Part shown: piece by piece, positions 22,901 to 33,783 of the stretch
How positions within the stretch are numbered: position 1 is the stretch's first letter
Layout of the letters: each line of letters opens with the position of its first letter
Assembly (NCBI RefSeq): GCF_049306965.1
Contig: NC_133193.1
Location: 18,095,501-18,159,500, forward strand
Origin: Danio rerio
Lineage: Eukaryota > Chordata > Actinopteri > Cypriniformes > Danionidae
Direction: 5' to 3'
Length of the DNA: 64,000 nucleotides
Made by a program: the position numbers and the translations under genes
Notes under the pieces: model-generated
Seen by the model: the letters and a program-made list of their open reading frames with translations, nothing else
Told to the model about the DNA's origin: nothing
Database searches by the model: none

Positions 22901-25900
22901 CGCCTCTGCTCGAGCCCGATCCGCATCTTCAGCGGCCCTGGAGCACAGTGTCGCCCTCTGCTGGCTCACATGCAGCTTCTGTTTCAGCTGAGATAACAGA
23001 TGACAGAAATGTTTATTTGTACTGTTTGTTTGTGTTGTACTTCTGCATTTCAGACCTCTTTAACTTGAGCCTGGAGCTCCTGGTTGAGATTCCGCAGGTT
23101 TCTCATGGTAAGTTCACTCTCAGTCCTCATCATGATCCTTTCCATGTGGATTTCGCCAGACAGATACTTGTTCTCCTTTTTCAGATCCTCACATTCCTGA
23201 ATATCCACACAGATATAATGAGACTTAGAGACAGCGTTTATCCAGCAAAAAAAACCACCAAATATTGTTATATATTTTTTCAACTGCTGCATATTTTTAT
23301 AGGGTTTTTTGTCGTAGTGTAATGTGTATTTTAAATAGCGCATTTATTGTGTATAGCGGGGGCGTAAATTGGGCTAGACACAATTTACTGGGGCACGTGC
23401 CCCAGTAAATGCTTTGTTTGAGATATGGTTTACTTCACATGCAAAGTGTATTTATTGAGAGTAGTAATCCCAGAATTAAGAGGTTATTCTCTGTTCAACC
23501 GAACCAACGCTGGTGAAAGCAATGTAGTTTAATCAAAAAGCAAACTGACAAATCTATGTATGTGTCAAGAAAACCATACCCGCGCACCTCACACACCACT
23601 CCTCCGCTGCTCTTCTCCCAGTGCAAGTCCCGTTTGTTAACATGCATGGCAAAACAATTACTTGCTGCTCACGCGCCGCTCATGTGGCGTAACAGCCTTT
23701 TATGTGGAGGTGTCGGCACATTTGACAAAGCTAAAGTTTAAATAATATGAGGGTGATCTTACTAATAAGCATGCGTCCTGATGTGTGTGTATATATATTC
23801 CACCACCAGTGTGCAGCATTCACTTGGATGATGCAACGGCAGCCACAGGACAACAGCGTCATTGTGCTCACAACACACCAGCTATTGGTGGAATGAAGAG
23901 GCAGTGATAGAGTCAATTCAGTGGATGGGGATGATTGGGAGGCCATAATCGGTTAGCGCTGATGAAGGGAATTTGGCCAGAACACCAGGGTTGCACACCT
24001 ACTCTTTTACAAGAAGTGCCATAGGATTTTTAATGACCACAGAGAGTCAGGACCTCAGTTTATTGTCTTATTTGAAAGACGGTACTCTTTGACAGTACAG
24101 TGTCCACTTCACTTTAATGGGGCATTAGGACTTACACAGACCAGAGGTTGAGCACTCCCTGCTGGCCTCACACCACTTAACAGCAACCTAGTTTTCACAT
24201 CTGATCTCCAATCTAGGTTGTGACCAATCTCACCCCTGCTTAGCTTCAGTGAGTAACCATTCTTGGGCTGCAGGGTGATATGGCTATGGCTGTTATTTTT
24301 TTTTTTTTTTTTCATTTAATATTATTACTATTCTATAATATTTATATAGCATATTATGTTCAAGCACAATTAAGTGCAGCAATGGAAAAAATTAATTCTC
24401 AGTTTATCTGAGTATTTACTATTTACTAAGTGTTTTTTAGGTATGGGTTTGAGTAAAAATCTTTGATAACATATATTTCCAAATTTAAAAAAAAAAAAAG
24501 TTTCATTAAAGCATTATCTTTTTTTCATGAAATGACAATTGGTCCATTTTGTTGTCTAAATTAACATTGCATTGACTGAAAAACGAGCATAGCCCATTTC
24601 TGTTATTATTATATACAAAATAAATCCACTAATTGACAACATTAATATTTGTAATTTGAAAGAAATGTCAGTCACGACTAGTTTATTGTTGTATTATTAT
24701 ATAATGTATAACTTTTATATTAATAATCTTTTATATATTTATTCTATTGTTTGTATTTTTTCATGTTGTTACTGTTTAATTTATCATATTTATTGGTATT
24801 TTACATTTCCAACTATTTTGGTGAGTTAATCAATTAGTGGTGTTTAAAACAACTGTACAAACAAGGGTGAAAAAGAGTACAGAAAAGTAATATTTAAGTA
24901 AAAGTACCATTGCTTGCCCAAAACGTAGTGCAAGCAAAGTAAAAGAATCTGTTGTAAATATTACTCAAAGTATGAGTAAAAAGTAGACCTTTCAAAAAGA
25001 GTGGTAATCACGCTGTGAAGGGCTGATGTATTTACATGCAGTTTGTACATGTGTGTGAAAACGTAACATTCTGTAGTACATGTAGCTACTGTTTAATGCC
25101 GTCAAGCGATTTCAGTCATCATACCTTAAACATCCTTTATCTTCTCATCGGTGACATGCAGTTGAAACAGTCATTTACACAGACATTTTTGTTATTATAC
25201 ACAAAATAAATACTCTAAATGACAACAGTATTATTTGTAATTTGAGAGAAATGATAGTCACATAAACAGTTTATAGTTTTATTATTAAATAACATATTAC
25301 TTTTATATTAATAATATTTTATATATTTTTCCATTGTTGGCACACTGTAAAACCTGTTAAGTTAACTGAAACTGTTTGAGGAAACCGATTACAGCAAATG
25401 GTTTAAGTTTTGACATGAAATGGTTTGAGAACTTTAAACTTATACATATTTTGAGCCATATACATTATTTGTTTTGATATTGTCAAATATTTAGAGTAGT
25501 AGTAATTTTTAAATATTTTAAGTTCAGTTATAAAATCTGTATGAGTTCGGTTAAAAGAAACAAAGTCCAGACAATATAGCTACACAAATGGTTTGATATT
25601 GCCATTAGAGTTAGGTTAACACAAAAATTATAATTATTTAATTCATAACTCATTAGATTTGAATTCTGCATAATATAGTCAGTTTATGAGTTACCATAAC
25701 TTTTTTTCATTTAGTCAAAGTAACTTTTTCAAAATTATAAGTTATACTAACTGATTTCATTTAGTGATTTTCTGTGTTTTACAGTGCATGTTTTCACGTT
25801 GCTACTGTTTAATTGATTGCTTTGATGTTTACTAGTATTTTATGAAGTAAACTTAACATTTCCAACTATTCTGATCGGTATAATCAGATAGTGGTGTTTA

Positions 25901-26477
25901 AAACAACTGTACAAAAACACCATCAGTGTCAGGAAAGTAAATAATATGAGAATTTTTGGGTAATATGAGTTTTTGGCAAATCCAAAAAAAGAGCACACTT
26001 GGGGAGAAAAAAAATGGTTCTTGCTCTGAAAATGGCTCAACTAAATAAAACAGTCAAACTAAATTTCCCAGTGTTCTTAAATTTGCAGTTCATTTCAGAA
26101 TACTGTTAAGTTAAAACGTGAATTTTTAATGAGTGTGTGATCCAGGCCTAATGCACTGACTCTTCCCACAGCATTGTCCTAATTTTCTTCATCATGTCAG
26201 CACGTACCTTCCTCTTCCTCACAAGTTCTCCCTGCAGGTGGTTGATCTGCATGAAAGAACCGCTAGTGGTGAAAGCACTGACAGGTCGTACTGCTCGTAC
26301 GGGTCTTCGTGGAAGGTGCGTGGGTTTCGAAACTCCTTTAATCTCCTCAATGCTTTCAAATTGGCCTCCCATGTTGCTGCTGCTGTGCGACAGGGACCTA
26401 AAACCGCTGTCTGAAGCAGGGCTCTTCAATGAAGCCAAAGCCTGGAGCTCTCCGTGAGATGTAGCCCTTAGGGTCAT
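16947..26477 (-). CDS. Uncharacterised coiled-coil protein, 445 residues
   Basis: Coding exons in transcript order: 26208-26477, 23056-23196, 22787-22987, 20985-21172, 20085-20298, 17367-17465, 17195-17262, 16947-17103. They total 1338 nt with consistent phases and no internal stop. The N-terminal 80 residues are Ser/Arg-rich and disordered-looking (SDSGFRSLSHSSSNMGG). Residues about 80-325 form a long charged coiled coil (ECEDLKKENKYLSGEIHMER; KEVNSRRRALVAEEQRERAN; REKHHTLAEVIRAQEELKSL). Then comes a non-helical, conserved-looking tail: NYFLCVTESDQRVKI, EGEPVYISTPDLSSDD, and the C-terminus NRKVEYFWIPTDEE. No signal peptide or membrane segment is seen. The start codon is the first ATG of the first exon; upstream leader exons are not resolved. 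The donor of exon 2 (GAG|GTCTGA) is weak. I do not recognise the family; a cytoskeletal or centrosomal/ciliary role would be a guess from the coiled coil alone. Confidence 0.8.
18060..18390. mobile_element. Partial Tc1-like MITE
   Basis: It resembles the complete copy at 33543-34060. Shared words are GATGTTAAACAG, TTTTCACAGTAT, GGAGAAAGTCTTATTTCTTT, CTAATTAACCTAG, CTTTAAATTGCATTTTAAGC, GTCATCATGGCAAAGA and GGGAAATATTTGAAAAAG. Both ends have lost the TACAGTTGAAGTC termini. It is located in the long intron 17466-20084 of the coiled-coil gene. Confidence 0.6.
18428..19484 (+). mobile_element. Tc1/mariner transposon, inactivated copy 1
   Basis: Terminal inverted repeats (left near GGCCACTATATTAGGTACAC; right near ATAAAGTGGCCGGTGAATG) are flanked by TA dinucleotides at 18426-18427 and 19485-19486. 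The interior encodes broken Tc1 transposase: an HTH part ([10 protein letters not shown]-like), then NWTIQDWENVWSDESRF with the first catalytic Asp intact. The second catalytic Asp has become Asn (QQNNTPCHK) and the DDE Glu has become Gln (NSIQHLWD), both single-base changes. The frame is also broken in several places. It is about 1057 bp, sits in an intron of the coiled-coil gene and is the same family as 42784-43918. Confidence 0.9.
20351..20901. mobile_element. hAT-like MITE with CAGGGTTCC-type ends
   Basis: The left end TAGGGTTCCCACTCTT and right end AAGAGTAGGAACCCTG are inverted relatives (right inverted: CAGGGTTCCTACTCTT). It is about 550 bp and non-coding, and lies wholly in the intron 20299-20984 of the coiled-coil gene. 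Near its left end the stretch CGTTTTTCGTAATTCCAGTC is tandemly duplicated, about 30 bp twice at 20417-20476. The target duplication is unclear. Confidence 0.6.
21940..22058 (+). repeat. DANA SINE 3' fragment
   Basis: It contains the DANA tail modules: TGGGTTGCGGCTGGAAGGGC, ATTCGCTGTGTAAAAAATGC, TGGATAAGTTGGCAGTTCAT, TCCGTTATGGCGACCC, TAATAAAGGGACTAAG. The tRNA-like 5' part is missing. It lies in an intron of the coiled-coil gene. The overlapping 65- and 70-codon reading frames are not genes. Confidence 0.85.
23383..23410. repeat. Perfect 28-bp palindrome centred on CACGTG
   Basis: The half-site ATTTACTGGGGCAC is followed directly by its exact reverse complement, GTGCCCCAGTAAAT, so the centre is the E-box CACGTG (23394-23399). 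There is no loop. It lies about 190 bp inside the first large intron of the coiled-coil gene (23197-26207), downstream of exon 2's acceptor on that strand. Confidence 0.9.
23798..24297 (-). repeat. SINE3 (5S rRNA-derived SINE), near full length
   Basis: Read on the minus strand from 24297, the head ACAGCCATAGCCATATCACC followed by CTGCAGCCC and GAAGCTAAGCAGGGGTGAG is a diverged 5S rRNA. Its internal box A (AAGCTAAGCAGGG) is preserved, and a box C relative is at GATTGGAGATCAG. The body then reads GAGGTCCTGACTCTCTGTGG, TCATTAAAAATCC, CATCCACTGAATTGACTC, CAATAGCTGGTGTG, GTCCTGTGGCTGCCG and GCTGCACACTGGTGGTGG, which match the zebrafish SINE3 body as I remember it. The 3' end stops near 23798. Reading frames over it (68 and 71 codons, minus strand) are shadows. 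Confidence 0.9.
24590..25920. repeat. Local direct duplication, second copy split by a MITE
   Basis: Copy 1 (about 24590-24870) contains GTTATTATTATATACAAAAT, then CTTTTATATTAATAATCTTT, TGTTACTGTTTAATT, CATTTCCAACTATT and AGTGGTGTTTAAAACAACTG. The same order occurs in copy 2 at 25190-25340 plus 25787-25920. Copy 2 is interrupted by a 444-bp element at 25343-25786. So the duplication predates the insertion, or the insertion hit one copy. Confidence 0.75.
25343..25786. mobile_element. MITE with CACTGTAAAAC termini
   Basis: The ends CACTGTAAAAC and GTTTTACAGTG are exact inverted repeats of 11 bp. The interior has words such as GTTAACTGAAACTGTTTGAG, which recur at 59409-59470. It is non-coding. 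Comparison with the uninterrupted sister sequence near 24755-24775 shows the insertion point. The superfamily is not assigned. Confidence 0.75.
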
Positions 26478-27974
26478 CCTTCTGGCTTGATGCTGTAACC
26501 AGCTTCAATCTTCAAATTATGATCTGCTGTCAGATGTTTTTTTACACCTGCCAACTCAGAGTTCCTGTAGAAGTGAAGGCAAGTAAGGAGACTGACCAAC
26601 ATCCAACCCAGTTGAATTATTGATGAGGTAATGTTGCACCAGCTCACAGTAACTCTACACTACCACAGTGGTTGAAACTCAGCTCACCTCATCCTTGACT
26701 AATTGAACCATTGCACATTCTCGGAAATGATCTGGTTAGGGTTAACAGCAAATTGGTAATGATGCCAGGACTGAGGACCGACTAAATATTAAGCAAATCC
26801 CAGTGCCAAGATGCTGGGGTGATATTTTGATCCTTATTTATAGACTAATCTTTTGGAAATTCCCAATTTTATTGTACACCAGACATCCGATGACTTGATC
26901 ATTCAATACTAGCATCATTCAATCAGTGCTGTACAAATTATATAGCCAAGTTCACCAACAATTTGTTTCAAGCACTACTAATATGTTGCATTAATGACCT
27001 CTAAAATACTTGATTCTGATTGGTCAGTTCTGTTTGTTCATCATCATTCATGGTAACACAATACATATAATGGTTTGTGTTACTTTGTCTCTCATTATCA
27101 CACCTCCAATGGTCACACTAGCCTTGTAAAACATTGGCATTTTTTACAATTCAGTCTAATCAATTCATATGCCATCAAACATGACTCACTTCCATAATTT
27201 AGTAAAATTGCATTCACATCAGAAATGAGTTGTACTATTTTTTTTTTTTTAATTGTTCTCTAAATCTGACAGAATCAATATCCGTCCTGACCACAATCTG
27301 GCTATTGTTTTTAGTAATTTTGATATTACGGATGCCCTCTCTCTTACTTAACAGCAAACTCTGATGGTTGACATGATTGCAGCCAAAAAGATAATTTTAT
27401 TCTATTGATAATCTCCACAGGCACCCTGTTATCAGAGATGGTTGAACTATACATGCACAGCTAGCGTTTTTCAGCCAATGATGAACTTCCAAAACATTTA
27501 TGTGACTATTTTCAATTTCATAAAGTTCCTTTTACAGTATTGATGTTGTAATGTAATTCCAGTACATTCAGTTAAATAGACTTAAGCATCCATTTGGTTG
27601 TTAATGTGTAAAAAGAGAAGGCGGCATCATTAGCAGCTGGCTAGTGCAGAAACACCATTGAAAATACTGGGGTTACATTGATTTCCATATTTTAAAGACA
27701 TGGTGTGGAAAAATATAATTTAATGCCGTGCATCTTGTTTTGTCTGATACCCACTTTATATTGTATCTCAGCCATGCTGTTGAAGATCGCTGTTTTTCTT
27801 TAAAGAAATCAGATCTTAAAGGAAGCGATTTTATGGGATGACAATTCATCTGAAGCCCTGGGGCTGGCTGAAATTAAAAGTCTGTGTGCATTTACCCCAT
27901 TACACATATGATCTGTATTACTGTAGGGCAGTTATGCAGTACATCACTGTATTTAAAATTTGCATTGTAAAAAA

Positions 27975-28840
27975 AGATCCAGGATTTAGGTTTTAAGTTA
28001 TTTAAATATGCAGATGATATGGAACTTGTTGGCCGGTTGACTAAAACAGGAACAGAGGGAGATACCTATATGTACTTTATTTATATACATTTGCTTCAAA
28101 ATTGGTGTAAAAGAAGTTCACTGGACATATATTTTAATAAAACCAAAGAGATGATAATTAGAAATAGACTAGTTGTTACTGAAGGGATGAAATCTTTGGT
28201 CCTTCAAGTACATGAAATAGAGATTTTAAAATATTTAGGAACATTTATTGATAGTAGATTGACATTTGCTGGACATGTAGAATGTATTTTTAAAAAGCAA
28301 TGTCATGACTATATCTTAGGAGGTTGCAACAATTTGATGTGAGTCAAGATGTTTTGTAGAAGGTATACAAGAATTTGGATGAAAGTGATGTGAGTTTTAA
28401 CATGATTGTATGGCATGGGTGGTTGCCAATTAGGGAAAAGCAAAAACTGTGTAGAGTAGTAAAGATTGCAAGTGCAATTGTAGATAAAGCACAAAGACAA
28501 CTTAAGAAAATTCATTTAATGAAAATTAAACAAATCAGACGTCATTGTTGAAGATTGTTCCCATCCCCTTAATATAAAGTTTTAGCTATTGCCATTAAAA
28601 AGGCGTTTTAGGCAACCTTAAGTAAAAAAAAGGGTGTATCAAATGTCCTTTGTGCGACTGCCGTTAGAATTTTAAATACTGGTTATTGTTTGGGTAATTA
28701 AGTTTTTAGTGTGGTTTATGTAATGACATTGAATGTATTTGTGCTGCCAGTTTCTGTGAAATCTGTAATGTGAACGCTGATGTGGTTGTGTGGTGAAGCC
28801 AAAGATACATTTCCACTTGTGGACAATAAAGAAAGTAAAA
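27975..28840 (+). mobile_element. Non-LTR retrotransposon (LINE) 3' fragment
   Basis: Translation gives the reverse-transcriptase catalytic box FKYADDMELVGRL (residues from about 27990). It then gives NWCKRSSLDIYFNKTKEMII and EILKYLGTFIDSRLTFAGHV, the palm/thumb pattern of vertebrate CR1/L2/Rex-type LINEs. Downstream, remnants resembling HP(L)...F...LPLKRRF and a 3' end near GTGGACAATAAAGAAAGT follow. The frame is open for only 108 codons, then broken. It is 5'-truncated, as most LINE copies are. The clade is not resolved. Confidence 0.75.
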
Positions 28841-29082
28841 TAAAAAAGTACTGTATTTTTACAGTAAAAATATACAATACTGCAAATAAATATACAGCAA
28901 AACAGCCTGATAAATGCTGCTGTGAATATATATAGTGTTTTTGCTGTAATTGATTTACAGTAAGTTACTTTATTTCTACAGAAAATTGTTAACCATTTAT
29001 AGCATGTATTGTCAATGTTGTTATTCTATACATCTATTTTTTAGCAGTAATGTTAAATTTTTTATAAATGTTAAATAATATA

Positions 29083-29185
29083 TACAGTTGAAGTCAGATT
29101 TATTGGCCCTACTTTCAATTTTTTCCTTTTTTTAAATATTTCCCAAGTAATGTTTAAGAGAGCTTGGAAATATTTACAGTACGGT
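29083..29185 (+). mobile_element. Tc1-like MITE, 5' end fragment
   Basis: It begins TACAGTTGAAGTCAGATTTA and continues with AATATTTCCCAAGTAATGTT and GAGCTTGGAAATATTTACAG, which match the left end of the full copy at 33543. The similarity stops after about 100 bp. Confidence 0.7.
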
Positions 29186-30364
29186 ATATGTACGGTGTGT
29201 ATTAATAGTGCTAGTGTGAAAGCTCCTAAAATAGACAACTTAACGGCTTTACTATTTTTCAGAACTGTTGTGCATTGTGTCTAGAAACAGTCTACCTCAA
29301 TAACACCAGATCCTTTGTGAGATTGATTCCCTGTAGTTTGAAGCAAGGAAACTCAAACCCATCCATTGTAAATGCATTATTCAAGCAGAATGAAGCAGCA
29401 CAAATAGGACAAGTTCCACTGGCCCAGTTAGCTTTGTTTGTGGATTCGTGATAGTAATCATGCACAACTATTAAATGGGGATTTGCCATGTTAACAAAAG
29501 CAGAATTACACTGGTTATGTAAGTGATATTAGAGAAGTAGAAAAAGACTCCTCAAATAACAACAAAAAAAAATGCAAGCCTAATGGTTAATTTGCTGGGG
29601 TCTCAGTACATTGTTTTTATGTTCTAACTCAGGAATTCAAAGAAGAGATGAAATCTGCAAAGCGGCACAGGATGCTTTGAATAATTTCCTGTACTCTCTC
29701 GTGTGGCTTCATCCAGAGGAGAGGCTTTCTATGTTTGTCTGTCAGCTCTTCTCTGTGGACTAACATAGTCTGGAATTCACTGTTCTTGGTGTCAGGGAGT
29801 CTTGCAATAGGATTGCACTTGGCTGGCTGCTGTGAAAGTGACGTGTTAATGAGCCTTTCTGTTTATTTAGCCTTCAGAATCACACACAAATATGGCCTGC
29901 AGAAGGAAGCCTGACTTCTGCATATGTCACGTATTAGGCTTATAAATGTCCTAGTACAGTGAGAGGAAAATGCATTAGTTTGGATAACCAAAACATAATT
30001 GACATCACAATGTGTTCATTTTTATAGCATAATCTTGTCAGGCATATTAAAAACCTCTAGGAAAAACCGTGCAGGGACAGAAAAAATAATGTGATATGTA
30101 ATCTGAAATTTTAAACTTTTATAAATTTTTATACCATTGTTTTTCAAACCAGTGTGGCTTTACCTATTTTGTCAATATAAAGTTTATATAAAATTTTAAA
30201 ATAACAACAAAAAAAGGCTCAAAATGACCAATCTTTTATTTAAAATTAGAAAGAAATGTTAATAGACCTATACAGAAAAAAAATTAATAATAATATAGAA
30301 TATAATAACAACAATTTAACATAACAAATTTGAGCATTGGACAATCAATGTAAAAAATATATAT

Positions 30365-30534
30365 ATATCTAAATTAGCTGTTTTCTGTATTTTGTCAATC
30401 ATGTTTTGTAATATATACAGTCAAGCCTGAAATAATTCATACACACACTCCCTGTGGTAATAATTTCAGGCTTGACTGTATATATTATAAAACATGAATG
30501 ACAAAATACAGAAAACAGCTAATTTAGATGTATT
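30365..30534. repeat. Long near-perfect inverted repeat (hairpin)
   Basis: Two arms of about 72 bp (30365-30437 and 30460-30534) are reverse complements with only about three or four mismatches, separated by roughly 22 bp. The inner part of the arms reads ACAGTCAAGCCTGAAAT, the terminal motif of a zebrafish Tc1-like family. The outer part (CTAAATTAGCTGTTTTCTGT) is unrelated to that end. Transcribed from either strand it would fold into a long stem. Confidence 0.9.
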
Positions 30535-31849
30535 TTGTTTTTGTTTTACAATTTCCTTTGAGGATGTAAAGTTTGAAAAGTGACTTTTATTGACATGTTC
30601 TTTATAGTCTGTATTGGTGTGGTAAATAACGGTACAAAAACTTTAAATGTATAATAGTTCACTTAATAATGAACATTCATCACCTTAGAATTATAAGGTT
30701 CTGTCTGTCATTTTTGTCAAAATTGAGTTATTCATATATTCTTATTAAATGACAACTTATTTACATTGTATGATTTTTTTTAAGTTATTTGTTTATTTTT
30801 TTTTTTAGAATTTTTTATTTAAAAAGCAAAAAAGGTTTTAATTACAAAGTTGAACTCTAGCTTGGCTCTATAAGGTTCTTTCTGTGAGCCAATCAGTATT
30901 TCAATTGCACACACAAAGACCAATCAGGATCAGTTTTCCTTGTCTTTTCGCTGGACTGCTTCATTGACAGGGGGAAAGACCAGAAAGAAACACAAAATCA
31001 GAGTCAACTAAATGCGCACCACTGAAAAGATGTGTGTAAACGTGATGATTTAGAAGCATTTTTATTTTTTTGACATTGAGATGAAATGTTACATTTCACA
31101 TTGTTAAAAAAGAAACAGTTACTAAAAAAAGTTAATGTATTAAATGTGAAATATTTTTATTTGTGTATATATAGTGAGTGAAACATTTTTCATTGTTTGT
31201 TAAACAACTCATTTGCTCATTGTCTTTAAATTCCATATTAAGCCTTAAACAGCAAATACTTTATTCATGGGGCAAGTATTTCATTCATGGGGCTGGTAAT
31301 TCAATGAATGTAATTCATATAAAGCATATAATTCAATAAATATTGCCATATTAATTACAGAAAATGAACATCTGCACTGGACACAATATTTAGCACAGCC
31401 TTGTATGCTTAATTTGAACAAGAAATACTATTCCTCTTAAAACATTAAATAAATAAGTGCTAATTTAACTTTGTCAAGCATCAACATATTACAACATATT
31501 ACATATTGCAACAACATAAATTTTCTATTTTTTTATTAAATTAATAAGCAGACTGTTTGCATATCTTGAAAAGTAATGTTTTAATTAATGATCTGCCAGA
31601 TAGATCCTTATAATTCCGGGCAGAAAATGGATTTTTAGCATTAGAAGCTTCCATCTGCATTTTCCTGTTTGTTTTACACCAATTTGCAATGTAAGATAAT
31701 TTTGATCATTTACATTTAGAGTACATTTAGTATCTCTGTCATGTTAATGTATGAAAGAGAACTGTTACACACATATTGTTTGTTATACGGAATGCAAAAC
31801 CTTGAAGCAGAATATCTCAAAATCATTCCAGTAGAACCTTAAAAATCCA

Positions 31850-32110
31850 AGCGACATATTTCATCTCTGTTTACTACTCACTGTTGGGTGCTCAAGTGGT
31901 TCCGAACCACAAAAGAAGATAAGAAAGCTGAAAACGTGAAATCATTGCCTTCCATAGGAGAAAAAAAATCCCAAATACTATGAAGTTTTCCAGCTTTCTT
32001 CAAAATATCTGCTTTCGTGATCAACAGAAAAAAAAAAAGTCATAAAGGTTTAAGTCAAGAAAATGTACTTATACATCTTTCTGAAACTTGGAACATAATT
32101 CAGGTCTGAA
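31850..32110. repeat. Dispersed 'AGAAGATATTTTGAAGAA'-type repeat
   Basis: The stretch with CTCAAGTGGTTCCGAACCAC, AAAAGAAGATAAGAAAGC, CCTTCCATAGG and, inverted, CTTTCTTCAAAATATCTGC is a copy of a very common zebrafish non-autonomous element. Other copies here are at about 41690-41960 and 44705-44930. No coding potential. Confidence 0.5.
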
Positions 32111-32529
32111 GGGGTTAACATAGATATTTTTACGGGGCATACCTAATAAATCCAGAAAAATTCACCTGAAGGATTTTCAGGTGATCTTTTTTTTTTCATA
32201 TTTACATAAATCATATATCTGTATTTGTAGCATATATGCCTAATAGAAGACCAGCAATGGCACTTTCATAGCTGCTGGAAGTTGCTTACTCTTCCAACTT
32301 GTCCAGAATGTCGACATATGCATGATACGTTGAATGGATTTTAAGATTGTTGCTACATAACCACAGGAAGCAAATGTTTTTAAATTGTCCTCTGCCCCAG
32401 CTGTGTGAAGGTCATCTTACAGATCATCCTCAACCTCCTGTTTCCTATTTTCGCTGCTCTCTTTCTGCAGCATCATCAGACTTTGTGTGCTCAAGCCTTT
32501 AGAAGGTTTTGGTGGCATGTTCAGCAATC

Positions 32530-33697
32530 ATGGCTACAGTCTGCGTAGCATTTTGTGCACTGTTCTTCTTCACTTCCAGCACAGTCTGTCTAGACGTGGG
32601 TGAAATCCAAGGTAGGTTTCTCTCTCTCTCTCTTTTTTTTTTTTTTTGTTCATTTAAATGCATTATCAGTTCACGTTTGAATAAGATCATATTTTGTTGC
32701 TTGATTTTAGTCCCCCCGCTAAATGATGGAGTTTCTGGAGTGTTTTTAATTCAAACCAAGACCAGCACGTACAGTTTTGATGCCATCACAGCCAAAGAGG
32801 CATGTGAGGCTATTAAAATGAGGATTGCCAAAAAGACTGAAGTGGAGACGGCAAACAAAAATGGATTACAGACATGCAGGTAATGCAGAATTCAATAAAA
32901 GACTCTAGTCAATAAATTAGACTGTTATAAGTATATTTGTGAAATCAATCTGCTTTTGGCTAATTAGTTTGATTGAATTAATTTTATTCCTTTGCATTAA
33001 CGTTTATTATTAATATTTAAATATAATATGGATCTTATAATTGTATAATTGTCAAAACGAAATCTACACTGCACTTAATTTTATACCAAAGGACTGTCAA
33101 GCACAGATATCTAACACTATAGTATAAATGTTTTATAATTTATTTGAAATCTTACTTTTTAATTGTAACTGTTTTGTATCTTTGTTGACTTTTATTACAA
33201 ATAATCGACCAGTCTCTTTAGGAATTTACAAAATAGAACAGTCAATTATTGCTCTTTAAAATTATTTGGTTACTTACTTGTTTCTGCATTTGGTGGGATT
33301 TTTTAATTGTCCAAAACTGTCCAAACTAGGGCCTGCAGGCCAAAGCTGGCCCATGGTAACCTTTGATTTGACCCGCCATCCCATCTAAGAGAAGAAAAAA
33401 TTGATGGGGAGGGTTTTGAGATAGGCAATTCAAATTTAATGTAGCCCTTTGTTTGTTTGTATGATTGTTTTTATTGTTAAAAGCTAACTAAAATTAAATG
33501 TTTCAATTAAATGGTGTAAATTAATTACATTTTGTTTAAATGTACAGTTGAAGTCAGAATTATTAGCCCCCTTCTGAATTTATTTCCCAAACAAAGTTTA
33601 ACAGAGCTATAAAATTTTCACAGTATGTCTCATAATATTTTTTTATAACATTTATTTTTTTTAACATTTTAAGGTCAATATTATTCGCCCCTTTCAG

Positions 33698-33783
<86 letters not shown>

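Larger units (their letters stand above)
26478..32529. other. Intergenic region between the coiled-coil gene and lyve1
   Basis: A divergent (head-to-head) interval of about 6 kb. It holds a LINE fragment, a Tc1-like MITE end, a long hairpin and a hAT-like repeat, all listed separately. Promoters of both flanking genes must lie here, but I can point to no convincing core element. Reading frames inside, including a 65-codon one on the minus strand at 29292-29489, lack any support. Confidence 0.6.

Noticed and set aside
22822-23322. 166-codon plus-strand frame, the longest on that strand in the region
   Set aside because: It is the antisense shadow of two coiled-coil exons (22787-22987 and 23056-23196), which have consistent splice sites on the minus strand.
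24115-24297. Possible real 5S rRNA gene
   Set aside because: It is too diverged and continues into a SINE3 body, so it is a SINE rather than a functional 5S gene.
16947-26477. Assigning the coiled-coil gene to IRAG1 on the basis of position
   Set aside because: IRAG1 is longer and ends with a membrane anchor. The product here has no membrane segment, and its tail does not resemble what I know of that protein.
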